Shown piece by piece: positions 24,926 through 32,672 of a stretch of 51,317 nt of DNA (the stretch's first letter is position 1; every line of letters starts with the position of its first letter). The stretch lies in NCBI GenBank assembly GCA_036389375.1, contig DASVQA010000003.1, positions 1 to 51,317 on the forward strand. The letters run 5' to 3'. The DNA comes from QHXQ01 sp036389375 (GTDB taxonomy: Bacteria; Acidobacteriota; Blastocatellia; Pyrinomonadales; Pyrinomonadaceae). The notes below the pieces were generated by a model that was not told the DNA's origin, did not search any database, and saw nothing but the letters and a program-made list of their open reading frames with translations. A program made the position numbers and the translations under genes.

Positions 24926-25034
24926 GGCTAACGCCTGAGCTAAGCCGCCGCCCGCGAGCAGCACACAACCTGAACTTTAGCGAAGAATTTGAGAGCTACG
25001 CTAGCGGGCAGTCAGCTTGCGCGAATTGTTAGGC
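24926..25034 (-). repeat. Integron attC site (well-formed)
   Basis: On the minus strand the site starts with R'' GCCTAAC (complement of 25028-25034) and ends with R' GTTAGCC (24926-24932). CTAACAATTCG then GCAAGCTGAC at the 5' side, and GGCGGCTTAG then CTCAGGCGTTAG at the 3' side, follow the spacing of the aadA-type attC almost base for base. The arms pair (CTAAC, GC-AAGC-G, GCCCGC-AGC) and the intervening bases form an imperfect variable loop. It starts 23 bases after the stop of the upstream gene and ends 31 bases before the next start, as in gene cassettes. Confidence 0.8.
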
Positions 25035-25057
25035 GATGCCATCATCTTTAGGTCTCA

Positions 25058-25510
25058 CTATTTATTATCCTCGCACCAAATAGCCTTCCACCTTATCCAT
25101 GCTTGGTACGTACCGCCTCCTCGCTGCTTACATCTTGTGGCGCGGCTGATGGTCACATTTTCATAAATGCTAATCCTTAGACCAGTGCAGCCGCCATTAA
25201 CGCTCATTTGATTGACAAGTCTCCCGCGCTCTTCAACAGGGATCACCTCATCAATAATTTGCTCGACCGACTCGGCCGCCATGACTTCAGGGACATCCGG
25301 CTTTGAGGCAGTTGTATTCTCTGGTTTGACGATAGCCTCGCAGGCGTAATTCTTCCATAAGGGAGCGGCTGCAAATTTGACGGACATGATAATACCCTGC
25401 CGCACCAAATAAGTATCAGCCTTAGGAGATTCGTACTTCCGGCGAAATTCAGTCCTTGTTTGCGCCGACACCGGCAGGGCTAACAAAAGTAGTGTCAGTG
25501 TTATCTTCAT
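25058..25510 (-). CDS. Small exported hypothetical protein (island gene)
   Basis: The 150-residue product has a signal peptide (1-16, ending VSA). The mature part contains three or four Cys residues (NYACEA, NGGCTG, ATRCKQR, IWCEDN), probably disulfide-bonded, and a conserved-looking VNGGCTGLRISIYEN strand. No family is recognised, though similar small exported proteins occur in acidobacteria. ATG 25510 follows AAGGG. It lies upstream of the well-formed attC site and can be read as the gene of that cassette. Confidence 0.75.
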   Translation of the reverse strand: MKITLTLLLLALPVSAQTRTEFRRKYESPKADTYLVRQGIIMSVKFAAAPLWKNYACEAIVKPENTTASKPDVPEVMAAESVEQIIDEVIPVEERGRLVNQMSVNGGCTGLRISIYENVTISRATRCKQRGGGTYQAWIRWKAIWCEDNK

Positions 25511-25524
25511 GATTTGCCCTTCAA

Positions 25525-25619
25525 GCTAATCGCCGGACGCTCCGCTTCAGCCGCCGCGCCGGGACATCGAAGGATAAAGGCAACGCTGATTCGCGCTCCG
25601 CCGCAATGAGTTGTTCGGC
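25525..25619 (-). repeat. Degenerate attC-like site upstream of the 150-residue gene
   Basis: On the minus strand it opens with GCCGAACAACTCATTGCGG and closes with GGCGGCTGAAGCGGAGCG then GGCGATTAGC, the expected R''/L'' and L'/R' positions, with one or two changes in each box. It ends 14 bases before the start codon of the next gene. It may belong to a cassette whose gene has been lost. Confidence 0.45.
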
Positions 25620-25961
25620 GACCCTTTCGATGTAACCACTAGACGCTGATTTTCATTTGCCCTCATCTTAAAGTCAACATCACTTCCGTTTGTAAGCAAA
25701 GCCGCCGAACGCCCCGGACTGTGCCTTTACCCGCTTCTCTTGTTCAGGCACTTATAGTCCACAGGCGCAAGCAAGCCGAAGTGCGCTTGAAAGCAGGCAG
25801 CCTGTAGCAAAACAACAATCTGGTATTCGCCACAGGCGACGGCACACCGCACAATTCCCGCAACCTCGCGCAACGGCATTTACTTTCTATTCTGGTGTTT
25901 TCCCGCCACTACGACCTAACCTAAGAACTTACAAGGCTATAAGATATCCATGCTTTGAAGG
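25620..25961. other. Non-coding stretch at the right end of the island
   Basis: No gene is seen. A 39-codon frame starting with an ATG near 25655 on the minus strand runs into the attC-like site and has no family resemblance. Any lost cassette or integrase remnant is too decayed to recognise by eye. Confidence 0.5.
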
Positions 25962-26068
25962 TTGGCACGTTATAGGCACACAAACAAGAAAGGGCAACCA
26001 TATGGCCGCCCTTAACTTATTGAAATAATTGATGGAGCCGAGGGGGATCGAACCCCTGACCTCATGAC
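25962..26068 (-). repeat. Right direct repeat (tRNA-Ala 3' end plus terminator)
   Basis: This is the intact partner of 22565-22672. It includes the 3' half of the functional tRNA-Ala, its terminator and the TTGGCAC..TATAGGCACACAAA string. Confidence 0.8.
25981..26013 (-). terminator. tRNA-Ala terminator
   Basis: On the minus strand AAGGGC and GCCCTT form the outer stem and the tail is TCTTGTTTG, 20 bases after the tRNA 3' end. Confidence 0.65.
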
Positions 26069-26105
26069 TGCCAGTCATGCGCTCTCCCAGCTGAGCTACG
26101 GCCCC
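26033..26105 (-). tRNA. tRNA-Ala (anticodon GGC)
   Basis: The 73-base cloverleaf is complete: acceptor GGGGCCG with CGGCTCC, D arm GCTC..GAGC, anticodon arm CATGA-CTGGCAG-TCATG with anticodon GGC, and T arm AGGGG-TTCGATC-CCCT. The acceptor stem carries the G3-U70 wobble pair that is the identity mark of alanine tRNAs. CCA is not encoded. Its 3' end faces the island and is duplicated at 22638-22672. Confidence 0.97.
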
Positions 26106-26178
26106 TTAGGTTGGGTTCATCTCATGTGAGACGAGTTGAAAGAGTAGCTTAGCGCATAAAAGTACGTCAAGCGGGCTT

Positions 26179-26391
26179 TCAGGCGCGGCGGCGGGCGGCG
26201 AAAAAGGCGATGAGCGCGCCTGCGAAGAGGAGTAATAGCCCGCTCGCGACCTGTCCTACGTGTGGTACTTCGTGGACGCTCGTTTCGGTGACGACGACGG
26301 CTGCGTGTGGTGCGAGAAAGGCGGCGCGGTAGGCGATGACGCCGCCCACCGCGCCCAAAATGATGCCGAGTATGACGAGTCCGGCGCGCAC
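26179..26391 (-). CDS. Small two-helix membrane protein
   Basis: The 70-residue product has two membrane segments (about 4-28 and 48-66) joined by a polar loop, and ends in a basic FFAARRRA anchor. The start is a GTG at 26391 with GCGGAG close upstream, nine bases after the stop of the enoyl-CoA hydratase gene, so the two are probably translated from one message. Function unknown. Confidence 0.7.
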   Translation of the reverse strand: MRAGLVILGIILGAVGGVIAYRAAFLAPHAAVVVTETSVHEVPHVGQVASGLLLLFAGALIAFFAARRRA

Positions 26392-26400
26392 AGTCTCCGC

Positions 26401-27186
26401 TTAACGGCCTTTAAACTCCGGCTTGCGTTTCTCCAGGAACGCTTGCACGCCTTCGTCCTTATCTGCGCTCGAAAAACAGAGGGCGAAGAGATCGATCTCG
26501 CGGCGCAGGCCTTCGTCGAGCGACGAGCGCGCGGCCGTTTTGACGGCCTCTTTCGCCAGTCGTAGCGCAATAGGGCTTTTCTCGGCGATGCGGTTGGCTA
26601 GTTCCATCGTCTTGGCGGCCAGATCTTCGTGCGGCACGACCATGTTGACGAGACCGATGGCGTGCGCCACCTGCGCGTTGATGATCTCGCCGGTCAGGAT
26701 CAACTCCATTGCTTTGCCTTCGCCGACGAGATGCGTGAGGCGCTGCGTGCCGCCGCCGCCGGGAATGATGCCGAGATTAATTTCGGGTTGACCGAACGAG
26801 GCGCGTTCGCTGGCGATGCGCAGGTCGCAGGCCATGGCGAGTTCGCAACCGCCGCCGAGGCAGTAGCCGTTGACCATCGCAATAACGGGTTTGGGGAAGC
26901 TGTCAATGGCGGTGAAGAGGGAGCGGCCGGTCATCACGTCGCGCTGCGTGACGGCGGTGCGCCCGGCAAACTCGGCTATGTCCGCGCCCGCGATGAACGC
27001 CTTGTCGCCCGCGCCCGTGATGACGACGACGCGCACGTTCTCATCTGCGCGCAGTTCTTCGAGCGCCGCCGCGCCCTCTTCGCGCGTCTTGATGTTCAGG
27101 GCATTGCGTTTGTCGGGCCGGTTGATCGTGATCGTGGCGACGCGGTCGCGCTGTTCAACCAGTAGAGTCTCGTAGGTCTGCGGCAT
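26401..27186 (-). CDS. Enoyl-CoA hydratase/isomerase family (crotonase)
   Basis: The 261-residue product is a crotonase, hydrating 2-enoyl-CoA in fatty-acid or short-chain acyl-CoA oxidation. Family marks are the oxyanion-hole segment KAFIAGADIAEF, NGYCLGGGCELAMACDLRIAS, and FGQPEINLGIIPGGGGTQRL with the catalytic Glu in GQPEI; both general-acid/base glutamates are present. ATG 27186 follows GAGGAG. With the 3-hydroxyacyl-CoA dehydrogenase at 27735 and the acyl-CoA dehydrogenase at 19405 it gives most of a beta-oxidation or 3-hydroxybutyryl-CoA set. Confidence 0.94.
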   Translation of the reverse strand: MPQTYETLLVEQRDRVATITINRPDKRNALNIKTREEGAAALEELRADENVRVVVITGAGDKAFIAGADIAEFAGRTAVTQRDVMTGRSLFTAIDSFPKPVIAMVNGYCLGGGCELAMACDLRIASERASFGQPEINLGIIPGGGGTQRLTHLVGEGKAMELILTGEIINAQVAHAIGLVNMVVPHEDLAAKTMELANRIAEKSPIALRLAKEAVKTAARSSLDEGLRREIDLFALCFSSADKDEGVQAFLEKRKPEFKGR

Positions 27187-27291
27187 AGCTCTCCTCAAAA
27201 ATAGTTTGACAGGTGTTTGATGACAAAAGCGCACACGGATTCTAGCGCGTCACCTGTCACCTGTCACACGATGCGGGACTCAACCTGTCTG

Positions 27292-27660
27292 TTATTCGTT
27301 TTCAGGCGCGGCGGCCTGTTCGTCTGCGACCCAGGCGACGAACAGACGCAGCCAGTTCTCGGTTGGTTCAAGGATGGCGACGCCGATGCGCGCCGTGCCG
27401 TAGATGGCGGAGGCGATGCGGACGACGCGGGCGGTGGCTTCGATGGGTGCGCCGTCGGGCTTGTGGGCGCGCAGGTAGAGTTGGTCGCCGCGCGTGACCT
27501 TCTGGTTGAGATGAAAGAGCGCGCCGGTAGTTGAGATGTCGTCCGTCTCGGTCGGCTCACTCCACGCCGCGCCGTCCTCGGCCCGCCCCGACACGACGAT
27601 GGGCAGGCGCAGCGCCATGCGCAGCGCAAACCGTCTCTCTTCCTGATTGGGCGTGCTCAT
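27292..27660 (-). CDS. PilZ domain protein
   Basis: The 122-residue product is a single PilZ-type beta-barrel. The N-terminal Arg-rich motif (RRFALRMALRLPI) and the DISTTGALF loop correspond to the RxxxR and [D/N]xSxxG motifs that bind cyclic di-GMP. It is therefore a probable c-di-GMP receptor in the cytoplasm. It lies between two fatty-acid oxidation genes on the same strand, but gaps of 105 and 74 bases leave an operon uncertain. Confidence 0.85.
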   Translation of the reverse strand: MSTPNQEERRFALRMALRLPIVVSGRAEDGAAWSEPTETDDISTTGALFHLNQKVTRGDQLYLRAHKPDGAPIEATARVVRIASAIYGTARIGVAILEPTENWLRLFVAWVADEQAAAPENE

Positions 27661-27734
27661 GTCAGACGGCAGTCAGCAACAGGTCGCGGGCCGAGAGCCG
27701 GCAGCGCGTCGATTCCGGCCTGCGCCGGCCCCAG

Positions 27735-28637
27735 CTACCTTTTGCTGTCTGTCTGTTCGTCGCTCCAATTATAGAATCCCTCGCCGCTCTTTTTGCCCAA
27801 CTTCCCTGCGGCCACCATGCGCCGCAGTATCTCCGGTGGGCGGAAGGTCTCTGTGCCGAGCGCCTCGTGCAGATATTCGGCAATGTGCAGACGTATGTCG
27901 AGGCCGACGAGATCGGTCAGACGTAGCGGCCCCATCGGGTGATTGTAGCCCAACTCCATCGCCGTATCTATATCTTTCGCGCTCGCCACGCCCTGTTCCA
28001 GCATCCGCATCGCTTCCAACCCGAGCGCCACGCCGAGCCGGCTCGACGCGAAACCGGGCACGTCGCGCACCGTGATCGGCTCTTTGCGCAGCTTAACGCC
28101 GACCGCGCGCACCGCCGCGACCGTCTCCGCGCTCGTCTGTGCGCCGACGACGATCTCCAACAGCCGCATGATGTGGACGGGGTTGAAGAAGTGCATGCCG
28201 ACGACGCGCTCGGGGTTTTTGGCCGGGCGGGCGATCTCCGTGATCGAGAGCGACGAGGTGTTGGTGGCAAAGATAAAGGGGCGCGCACACGTCGCTTCAA
28301 CGGCGCGCAACGTCTCGTGCTTCAAGGCCATCTGTTCGGGCACGGCTTCGATAAAGAGGTCTGCGTCGCGGGCTTCCGTTAAGTTCGTCGCGCCGCGGAT
28401 GCGTTGCAGCGTCAGGTCGCGGTCGGCCTCGGTGAGCTTGGCGAGTTGGATGCCTTTGGCGAGGTTGCGCTCGATGGCGGCGATGCCGCGCGCGAGCAGT
28501 TCGCGCGTCACGTCGCGCAGGACGACCCGGAAGCCGGCCTGCGCCGCCACCTGAGCAATGCCATGCCCCATCGTGCCCGCGCCGAGCACGGCGATGAGTT
28601 CGATCTTGGCTGTGGTGTGTGTACCCGGTGTGCTCAA
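27735..28637 (-). CDS. 3-hydroxyacyl-CoA dehydrogenase (3-hydroxybutyryl-CoA dehydrogenase type)
   Basis: The 300-residue product oxidises 3-hydroxyacyl-CoA with NAD. The N-terminal Rossmann domain shows GAGTMGHGIAQ (19-29), the catalytic Glu in FIEAVPE, and the active-site His in GMHFFNPVHIMRLLE; the C-terminal helical domain has the DVPGFASSRLG and NHPMGPLRLTDLVGLD blocks. Length (about 300) fits the single-function type. The only N-terminal start fitting the conserved domain is a TTG at 28637; no in-frame ATG precedes the glycine loop. Confidence 0.93.
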   Translation of the reverse strand: MSTPGTHTTAKIELIAVLGAGTMGHGIAQVAAQAGFRVVLRDVTRELLARGIAAIERNLAKGIQLAKLTEADRDLTLQRIRGATNLTEARDADLFIEAVPEQMALKHETLRAVEATCARPFIFATNTSSLSITEIARPAKNPERVVGMHFFNPVHIMRLLEIVVGAQTSAETVAAVRAVGVKLRKEPITVRDVPGFASSRLGVALGLEAMRMLEQGVASAKDIDTAMELGYNHPMGPLRLTDLVGLDIRLHIAEYLHEALGTETFRPPEILRRMVAAGKLGKKSGEGFYNWSDEQTDSKR

Positions 28638-28838
28638 CAGAGTCCCCGCGCGGTGTGAGTGAACGAGGGCCTTGAGGCGTCCGCCACGTACGCCGCGCGT
28701 CTCATGTGGTCTGCGGTTCGACTACCCTAGAGCGGCAGAGTTATACTACACACGCCAGCGAAAGGCTACATGCGCGGCGCACGGCGGAACTCGGCCGGGG
28801 CGCTGCCGACCTGCGAAGGAGTGCGAAGCGAAAGCGTA

Positions 28839-29921
28839 ATGAGCAAAGAGCAACTGCACAGAAACGTCGTGATCATCGGCTCAGGGCCGGCGGGGCTGAC
28901 CGCCGCCATCTACGCGGCCCGCGCCGATCTCAAACCGCTCGTCATCGAAGGCCCGCAGCCCGGCGGGCAACTCACCATCACGACCGACGTGGAGAACTAT
29001 CCCGGCTTCGCCGAAGGCATTCAAGGCCCGGAGCTAATGGAACAGTTTCGCGCGCAGGCCGCGCGCTTCGGCACAGAATTTTTGACCGCCTGGATCGATA
29101 AAGTTGATCTCGCGCGCCGCCCGTTCACAGTGCATACGGAAGATCACGAGATCAAAGCGGAAACTTTGATCATCGCGTCGGGCGCGTCCGCCAAATGGCT
29201 CGGCGTGCCGGGCGAAGCGCCCGCGCCGCACGGGCTTGGCGGTTTGGGGGTCTCGGCGTGCGCCACCTGCGACGGCTTCTTCTTCAAAGGCAAAAAGCTC
29301 GTCGTCATCGGCGGCGGCGACACCGCGATGGAAGAGGCGACGTTTTTGACGCGCTACGCTTCGAGCGTCACCGTCATACACCGCCGCGACCACCTGCGCG
29401 CGTCAAAGATCATGCAGGACAAGGCGTTCAAAAATGAGAAGATCGATTTCATCTGGAACACCGAAGTCATAGAGATGCTGGGCACGCCGGAGACGGGCGT
29501 GACGGGCGTGCGCCTGCAAGACACGGTGACGAAAGAGGAGCGCACGTTCGCCTGTGAAGGCGTCTTCGTCGCCATCGGGCACAAACCGAACACGGACATG
29601 TTTCGCGGCTGGTTGGAGATGGACGAGGTCGGTTATCTGAAAACTTCGGGGCACTCCATGGCCACGAACATCCCCGGCGTCTTCGCCTGCGGCGACGCGC
29701 AGGACAACTTCTACCGGCAAGCCATCACCGCCGCCGGCACAGGCTGCATGGCGGCGATTGACGCCGAACGCTATCTCGATCACCTGCCCGTGCCCACGCC
29801 GACCGGCGAAGAGATCACCATCGAAGGCGAGCGCGTCACGGCCGATCACGAACTCGTTATCATGCCCGATGGCGAAGTCATCCCCAACAAGACGGAAGAG
29901 AGCATCGCGGCGGGCGATTAA
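28839..29921 (+). CDS. trxB: Thioredoxin-disulfide reductase
   Basis: The 360-residue product is an NADPH-dependent flavoprotein that reduces thioredoxin. The FAD motif is IIGSGPAGLTAAIYAAR, the redox pair is C141-AT-C144 followed by DGFFFKGK, the NADPH loop is IGGGDTAMEEA and the C-terminal FAD block is GVFACGDAQDNFYRQAITAAGTG. About 40 residues beyond the usual end (EITIEGERVTADHELVI) form an extension of unknown role. The ATG at 28839 is the first that fits the family; the AAGGAG at 28816 lies rather far upstream. A strong terminator follows. Confidence 0.95.
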   Translation: MSKEQLHRNVVIIGSGPAGLTAAIYAARADLKPLVIEGPQPGGQLTITTDVENYPGFAEGIQGPELMEQFRAQAARFGTEFLTAWIDKVDLARRPFTVHTEDHEIKAETLIIASGASAKWLGVPGEAPAPHGLGGLGVSACATCDGFFFKGKKLVVIGGGDTAMEEATFLTRYASSVTVIHRRDHLRASKIMQDKAFKNEKIDFIWNTEVIEMLGTPETGVTGVRLQDTVTKEERTFACEGVFVAIGHKPNTDMFRGWLEMDEVGYLKTSGHSMATNIPGVFACGDAQDNFYRQAITAAGTGCMAAIDAERYLDHLPVPTPTGEEITIEGERVTADHELVIMPDGEVIPNKTEESIAAGD

Positions 29922-29952
29922 AGGGGCGCAGAAATCAAGGACGGCAAAGATG

Positions 29953-29982
29953 AAGGCGCGGCTTGTTGGCCGCGCCTTTTCT
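29953..29982 (+). terminator. Rho-independent terminator of trxB
   Basis: The stem AAGGCGCGGC pairs with GCCGCGCCTT around a short loop and is followed by TTCTTC. It lies 31 bases after the trxB stop. Confidence 0.88.
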
Positions 29983-30010
29983 TCATCTCCTATTGCTCAA
30001 ACGCGCAACC

Positions 30011-30736
30011 TTAAGCCTTGACCATCAGCCGCGCGAGATAGCGCCCGTTCTCCTCCTGCGTGATGATCTCGCACGTCCAGCCTGCGGCTTGCGCGTGCGC
30101 GGCGAGCGTGTCCGCATCCACGTAAAGCTGCGTGAACGGTGTGCCACGTCGCCCCTTGTATTCCAACTGCAACTCCGCTTCGCCGAAGTAGCGGCCGGCG
30201 CGCTCTGCCGCCGTGATCATCGCCGCCGATTGCGCGCGGCCCGTGCGGCGCAGGTCGGCCGAGTCAACGAGGAACTGCCCGCCGGGCTTGAGCAGACGGC
30301 GCAACGACCGGAGAAACGGTTGCAGCCCCGCGAGGTCTGGCACAATGGCCAGCCCATTCATCAGGCTGAGCAGCGTGTCGAACGGCGCGGCCGCGAAGGT
30401 GTGTATGTCGGCTTCTAATGCTTCGCGGACGCCACGCTCGCGCATCACCGTGACGCACTCCGGCAGAAAGTCGAGCGCCACGACCGCAAGACCACGCGCC
30501 TGCAAGGCGAGGGCGTGACTGCCCGCGCCCGCACCGATGTCGAGCACGCGCCCGCGACATAGCTCAAGCGCCTGTTGTTCGAGCGGGAACTGAGCGGGCG
30601 CGCGGAAGAAGAGGCCGACCGGCACGTCCGTCTTTAGCCCGCCCGCGCTATGCACGGTAATGATCGCCGACGTGTCGCCGCGCAGATAGTCGAGCAGCGA
30701 TTGTCCGTGTGGATTGTAATGTGCTGTGTCTGTCAC
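30011..30736 (-). CDS. Class I SAM-dependent methyltransferase
   Basis: The 241-residue product has a Rossmann methyltransferase core: motif I VLDIGAGAGSHALALQ (about 66-81), motif II VVALDFLPE and motif IV FDTLLSLMNGLAIVPD. The N-terminal 50 residues (YNPHGQSLLDYLRGD) may position the substrate, which is unknown. The start is a GTG at 30736 behind AGGAGACAAACAA; the longer frame to 30958 has no such signal. It is convergent with trxB. Confidence 0.8.
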   Translation of the reverse strand: MTDTAHYNPHGQSLLDYLRGDTSAIITVHSAGGLKTDVPVGLFFRAPAQFPLEQQALELCRGRVLDIGAGAGSHALALQARGLAVVALDFLPECVTVMRERGVREALEADIHTFAAAPFDTLLSLMNGLAIVPDLAGLQPFLRSLRRLLKPGGQFLVDSADLRRTGRAQSAAMITAAERAGRYFGEAELQLEYKGRRGTPFTQLYVDADTLAAHAQAAGWTCEIITQEENGRYLARLMVKA

Positions 30737-31093
30737 TTGTTTGTCTCCTGAATTTAGTGGGGCGGCGCACGTGTGCAGCCGATGCACGAAGCGCGCGCGA
30801 AACCCGTTGGCTGTGATTGAGCTTGTGAGACGGTGAGAATTTGAGCCGGCGCGGGGCGCGCCGAGACGCACGGGCGGCTGTGCGCTTTGCGTGGGCGCAA
30901 GGCGCAGCTTTAGCCTGAAGCGTGCCTGTTGGGCTGGCACGCGCGTCGGCCGACTCAAAATTAGGAGACAACCATAGGCGACTCAAGGAGCGCAACGAGT
31001 GCGCTTTCCGTCGAGGGCGATAATCTTGCGCGGGCGTGCGTTTTGTCAAGCGGCATAAGTCGGACGTGTCGAGCGTCCTTCGTGCCGCCGGTT
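30737..31093. other. Non-coding stretch between the methyltransferase and glycosyltransferase genes
   Basis: No gene is seen in these 357 bases. A short direct repeat CGACTCAA occurs at about 30952 and 30979. The frames crossing it are high-GC shadows. Confidence 0.5.
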
Positions 31094-32638
31094 TCAACAA
31101 CTGTAGCACTTCGTCAGGGGCCAGACCTCTTTGAGCGAGAGCTTGGGGCGGCGACAGAGAAAGATGGGCAGGTTGTTTTCGTAGGGCAGCACGTAGGGGT
31201 GCGTGAAGGTGGCGACCTGCTCAACCTCGTCGAAAGTCTTCTGCACGTCCTTCAATTTTTCACCGACGGTCAGGACGCATGCGCCCGTGTAGTCGCGCGG
31301 GCCCCAGAGCCAGTAGTTCTGATGTTTGCCGATGACCGGCGGGAGACCGTAGCGCGGGCCGAAGAAATCAAGCGCGCCGGCCTCGCCGTAGTTGCGCGCG
31401 AAGATGGCGCAGCGTGCCTGTTCGTCCGGCGGCAGCTTGTGGTAAGCGGCGGCGACCGTCGCGGTCAACTCCTCCCAACCGAACATGTCCGCGTAGTGCT
31501 GCGGCAGCGCGCCGAATGTCAGCTTCTCCGTCCTGACTCCTTCGACGCCGAGCGTGCGTGCGTAAGTTCTGTACGTCTCGACCGGCAGCACGGGCAGCAT
31601 CAGCGGCGCGGTGACAAGGCCGCCGGCCAGCATAACGGCCACCGTGACGGGTTTGAGCCAAGGCCGGCGCAGCCGCACGAGCGCGCTCTCCCACGCGACC
31701 GCGCCGCCGGCAAAAAGCATCGGGTACGCGGGCGCGAGGTAATAGATTTTGCCCTTAAGGACGACGAAGAGGACGAAGAGGATGAGATAGGTGTAGGCGA
31801 GCGCGCGATAGGGGCGACCGGCGCGCGTGCAGAGGTAGAAGTAGAGGCCGCCGAGGCAGAGGGGCAGCGCGAGCGGGTGCATGAGTTGCAGTTGACCCGT
31901 GAAGAAACCGAAGGGCGAGAGCGGCAGGTTTTGATTGACGGCAGCGTTGCGCAGCACTTCGACCGTCGCCCAGTCGTGCCGCATCTCCCAGACGACGTTC
32001 GGCAAAAAGATGAGGGCGGCCGTCAGCCCGCCGAGCCAGAGCCACTTGCTCAACAGATACTTGCGCGCAGGCGTGAGCAGCAGCCCCATGACGAGGCTGA
32101 AGCCGAAGGTCAGCATCGAATGTTTGTTCATCAGGCCGACGCCGGCCACGACGCCGAACCAGAGCCAGAGGCGCGGGCGGTCGTACTTGATGACGAGCAC
32201 GACGAGATACGCACAGACCGTCCAAAAGAGCGGCTCGAAGGCGTTCATCGTCAGGATGGTGTGGAGATAGAGATAGACCGGCGCGATGATGATGGCGAGC
32301 GCCGTGAGCAGAAGCGCGAAACGCCGCCCGCCGAGTTCGCGCACGATAAGACCGGCGACAAAGACGAGCAGCGCACCCGCAAGGGCCGCAGACAGGCGCA
32401 GGGCAAAGAGCGAATCGCCGAGCAGCACCTCGGTCGTGCGCGCAACAAGCGCGATGAGCGGCGGTTGATCGGCGTAGCCCCACGCGAGGTGTCGGCCGCA
32501 GGCGATGTAGTAAAGCTCGTCGCGGAAATAGCCGTATTGCCGGTTGGTCAGCAGATGCACGCCGAGTTTGGCGAGCGCGAGGTAGACGACGACGGCCCGG
32601 TCGCCGGTTAAAGATGCGCGGTTAAGTAAGCGGCTCAT
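31094..32638 (-). CDS. Membrane glycosyltransferase of the GT39/ArnT-like (PMT) superfamily
   Basis: The 514-residue product is an integral membrane glycosyltransferase of the GT-C fold, with about ten membrane helices in residues 15-370 and a soluble C-terminal part. The first periplasmic loop holds the family signature YGYFRDELYYIACGRHLAWGYADQPPL, with the catalytic Asp-Glu pair. Such enzymes transfer sugars from polyprenyl-phosphate donors to lipids or proteins outside the cytoplasm. The acceptor is unknown. It starts 34 bases downstream of the HxlR regulator on the same strand. ATG 32638 is the first before the helix. Confidence 0.9.
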   Translation of the reverse strand: MSRLLNRASLTGDRAVVVYLALAKLGVHLLTNRQYGYFRDELYYIACGRHLAWGYADQPPLIALVARTTEVLLGDSLFALRLSAALAGALLVFVAGLIVRELGGRRFALLLTALAIIIAPVYLYLHTILTMNAFEPLFWTVCAYLVVLVIKYDRPRLWLWFGVVAGVGLMNKHSMLTFGFSLVMGLLLTPARKYLLSKWLWLGGLTAALIFLPNVVWEMRHDWATVEVLRNAAVNQNLPLSPFGFFTGQLQLMHPLALPLCLGGLYFYLCTRAGRPYRALAYTYLILFVLFVVLKGKIYYLAPAYPMLFAGGAVAWESALVRLRRPWLKPVTVAVMLAGGLVTAPLMLPVLPVETYRTYARTLGVEGVRTEKLTFGALPQHYADMFGWEELTATVAAAYHKLPPDEQARCAIFARNYGEAGALDFFGPRYGLPPVIGKHQNYWLWGPRDYTGACVLTVGEKLKDVQKTFDEVEQVATFTHPYVLPYENNLPIFLCRRPKLSLKEVWPLTKCYSC

Positions 32639-32672
32639 CGCTGATCTAGACGTGCGCCGGGGCGCGAGCGTT

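Larger units (their letters stand above)
22565..26068. mobile_element. tRNA-Ala-bounded island with attC-flanked genes (CALIN-like)
   Basis: Two copies of a segment of about 107 bases, each containing the tRNA-Ala 3' end, its terminator and the string TTGGCAC..TATAGGCACACAAA, bracket 3.4 kb in direct orientation (22565-22672 and 25962-26068). The intact tRNA lies at the right copy and only its 3' part at the left, which is the footprint left by site-specific integration at a tRNA 3' end. Inside are three leftward genes, each followed by an attC-like site, with visibly lower GC and more Lys, Asn and Ile codons than the flanks. No integrase or transposase is present, so the element is not autonomous as seen. 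Confidence 0.65.

Noticed and set aside
22565..26068. Prophage interpretation of the tRNA-bounded region
   Set aside because: No phage structural, lysis, replication or integrase gene; cargo and attC-like sites point to cassettes instead.
31043..32611. Plus-strand open frame opposite the glycosyltransferase
   Set aside because: Highly charged, low-complexity product with no motif; shadow of the GT39-type gene.
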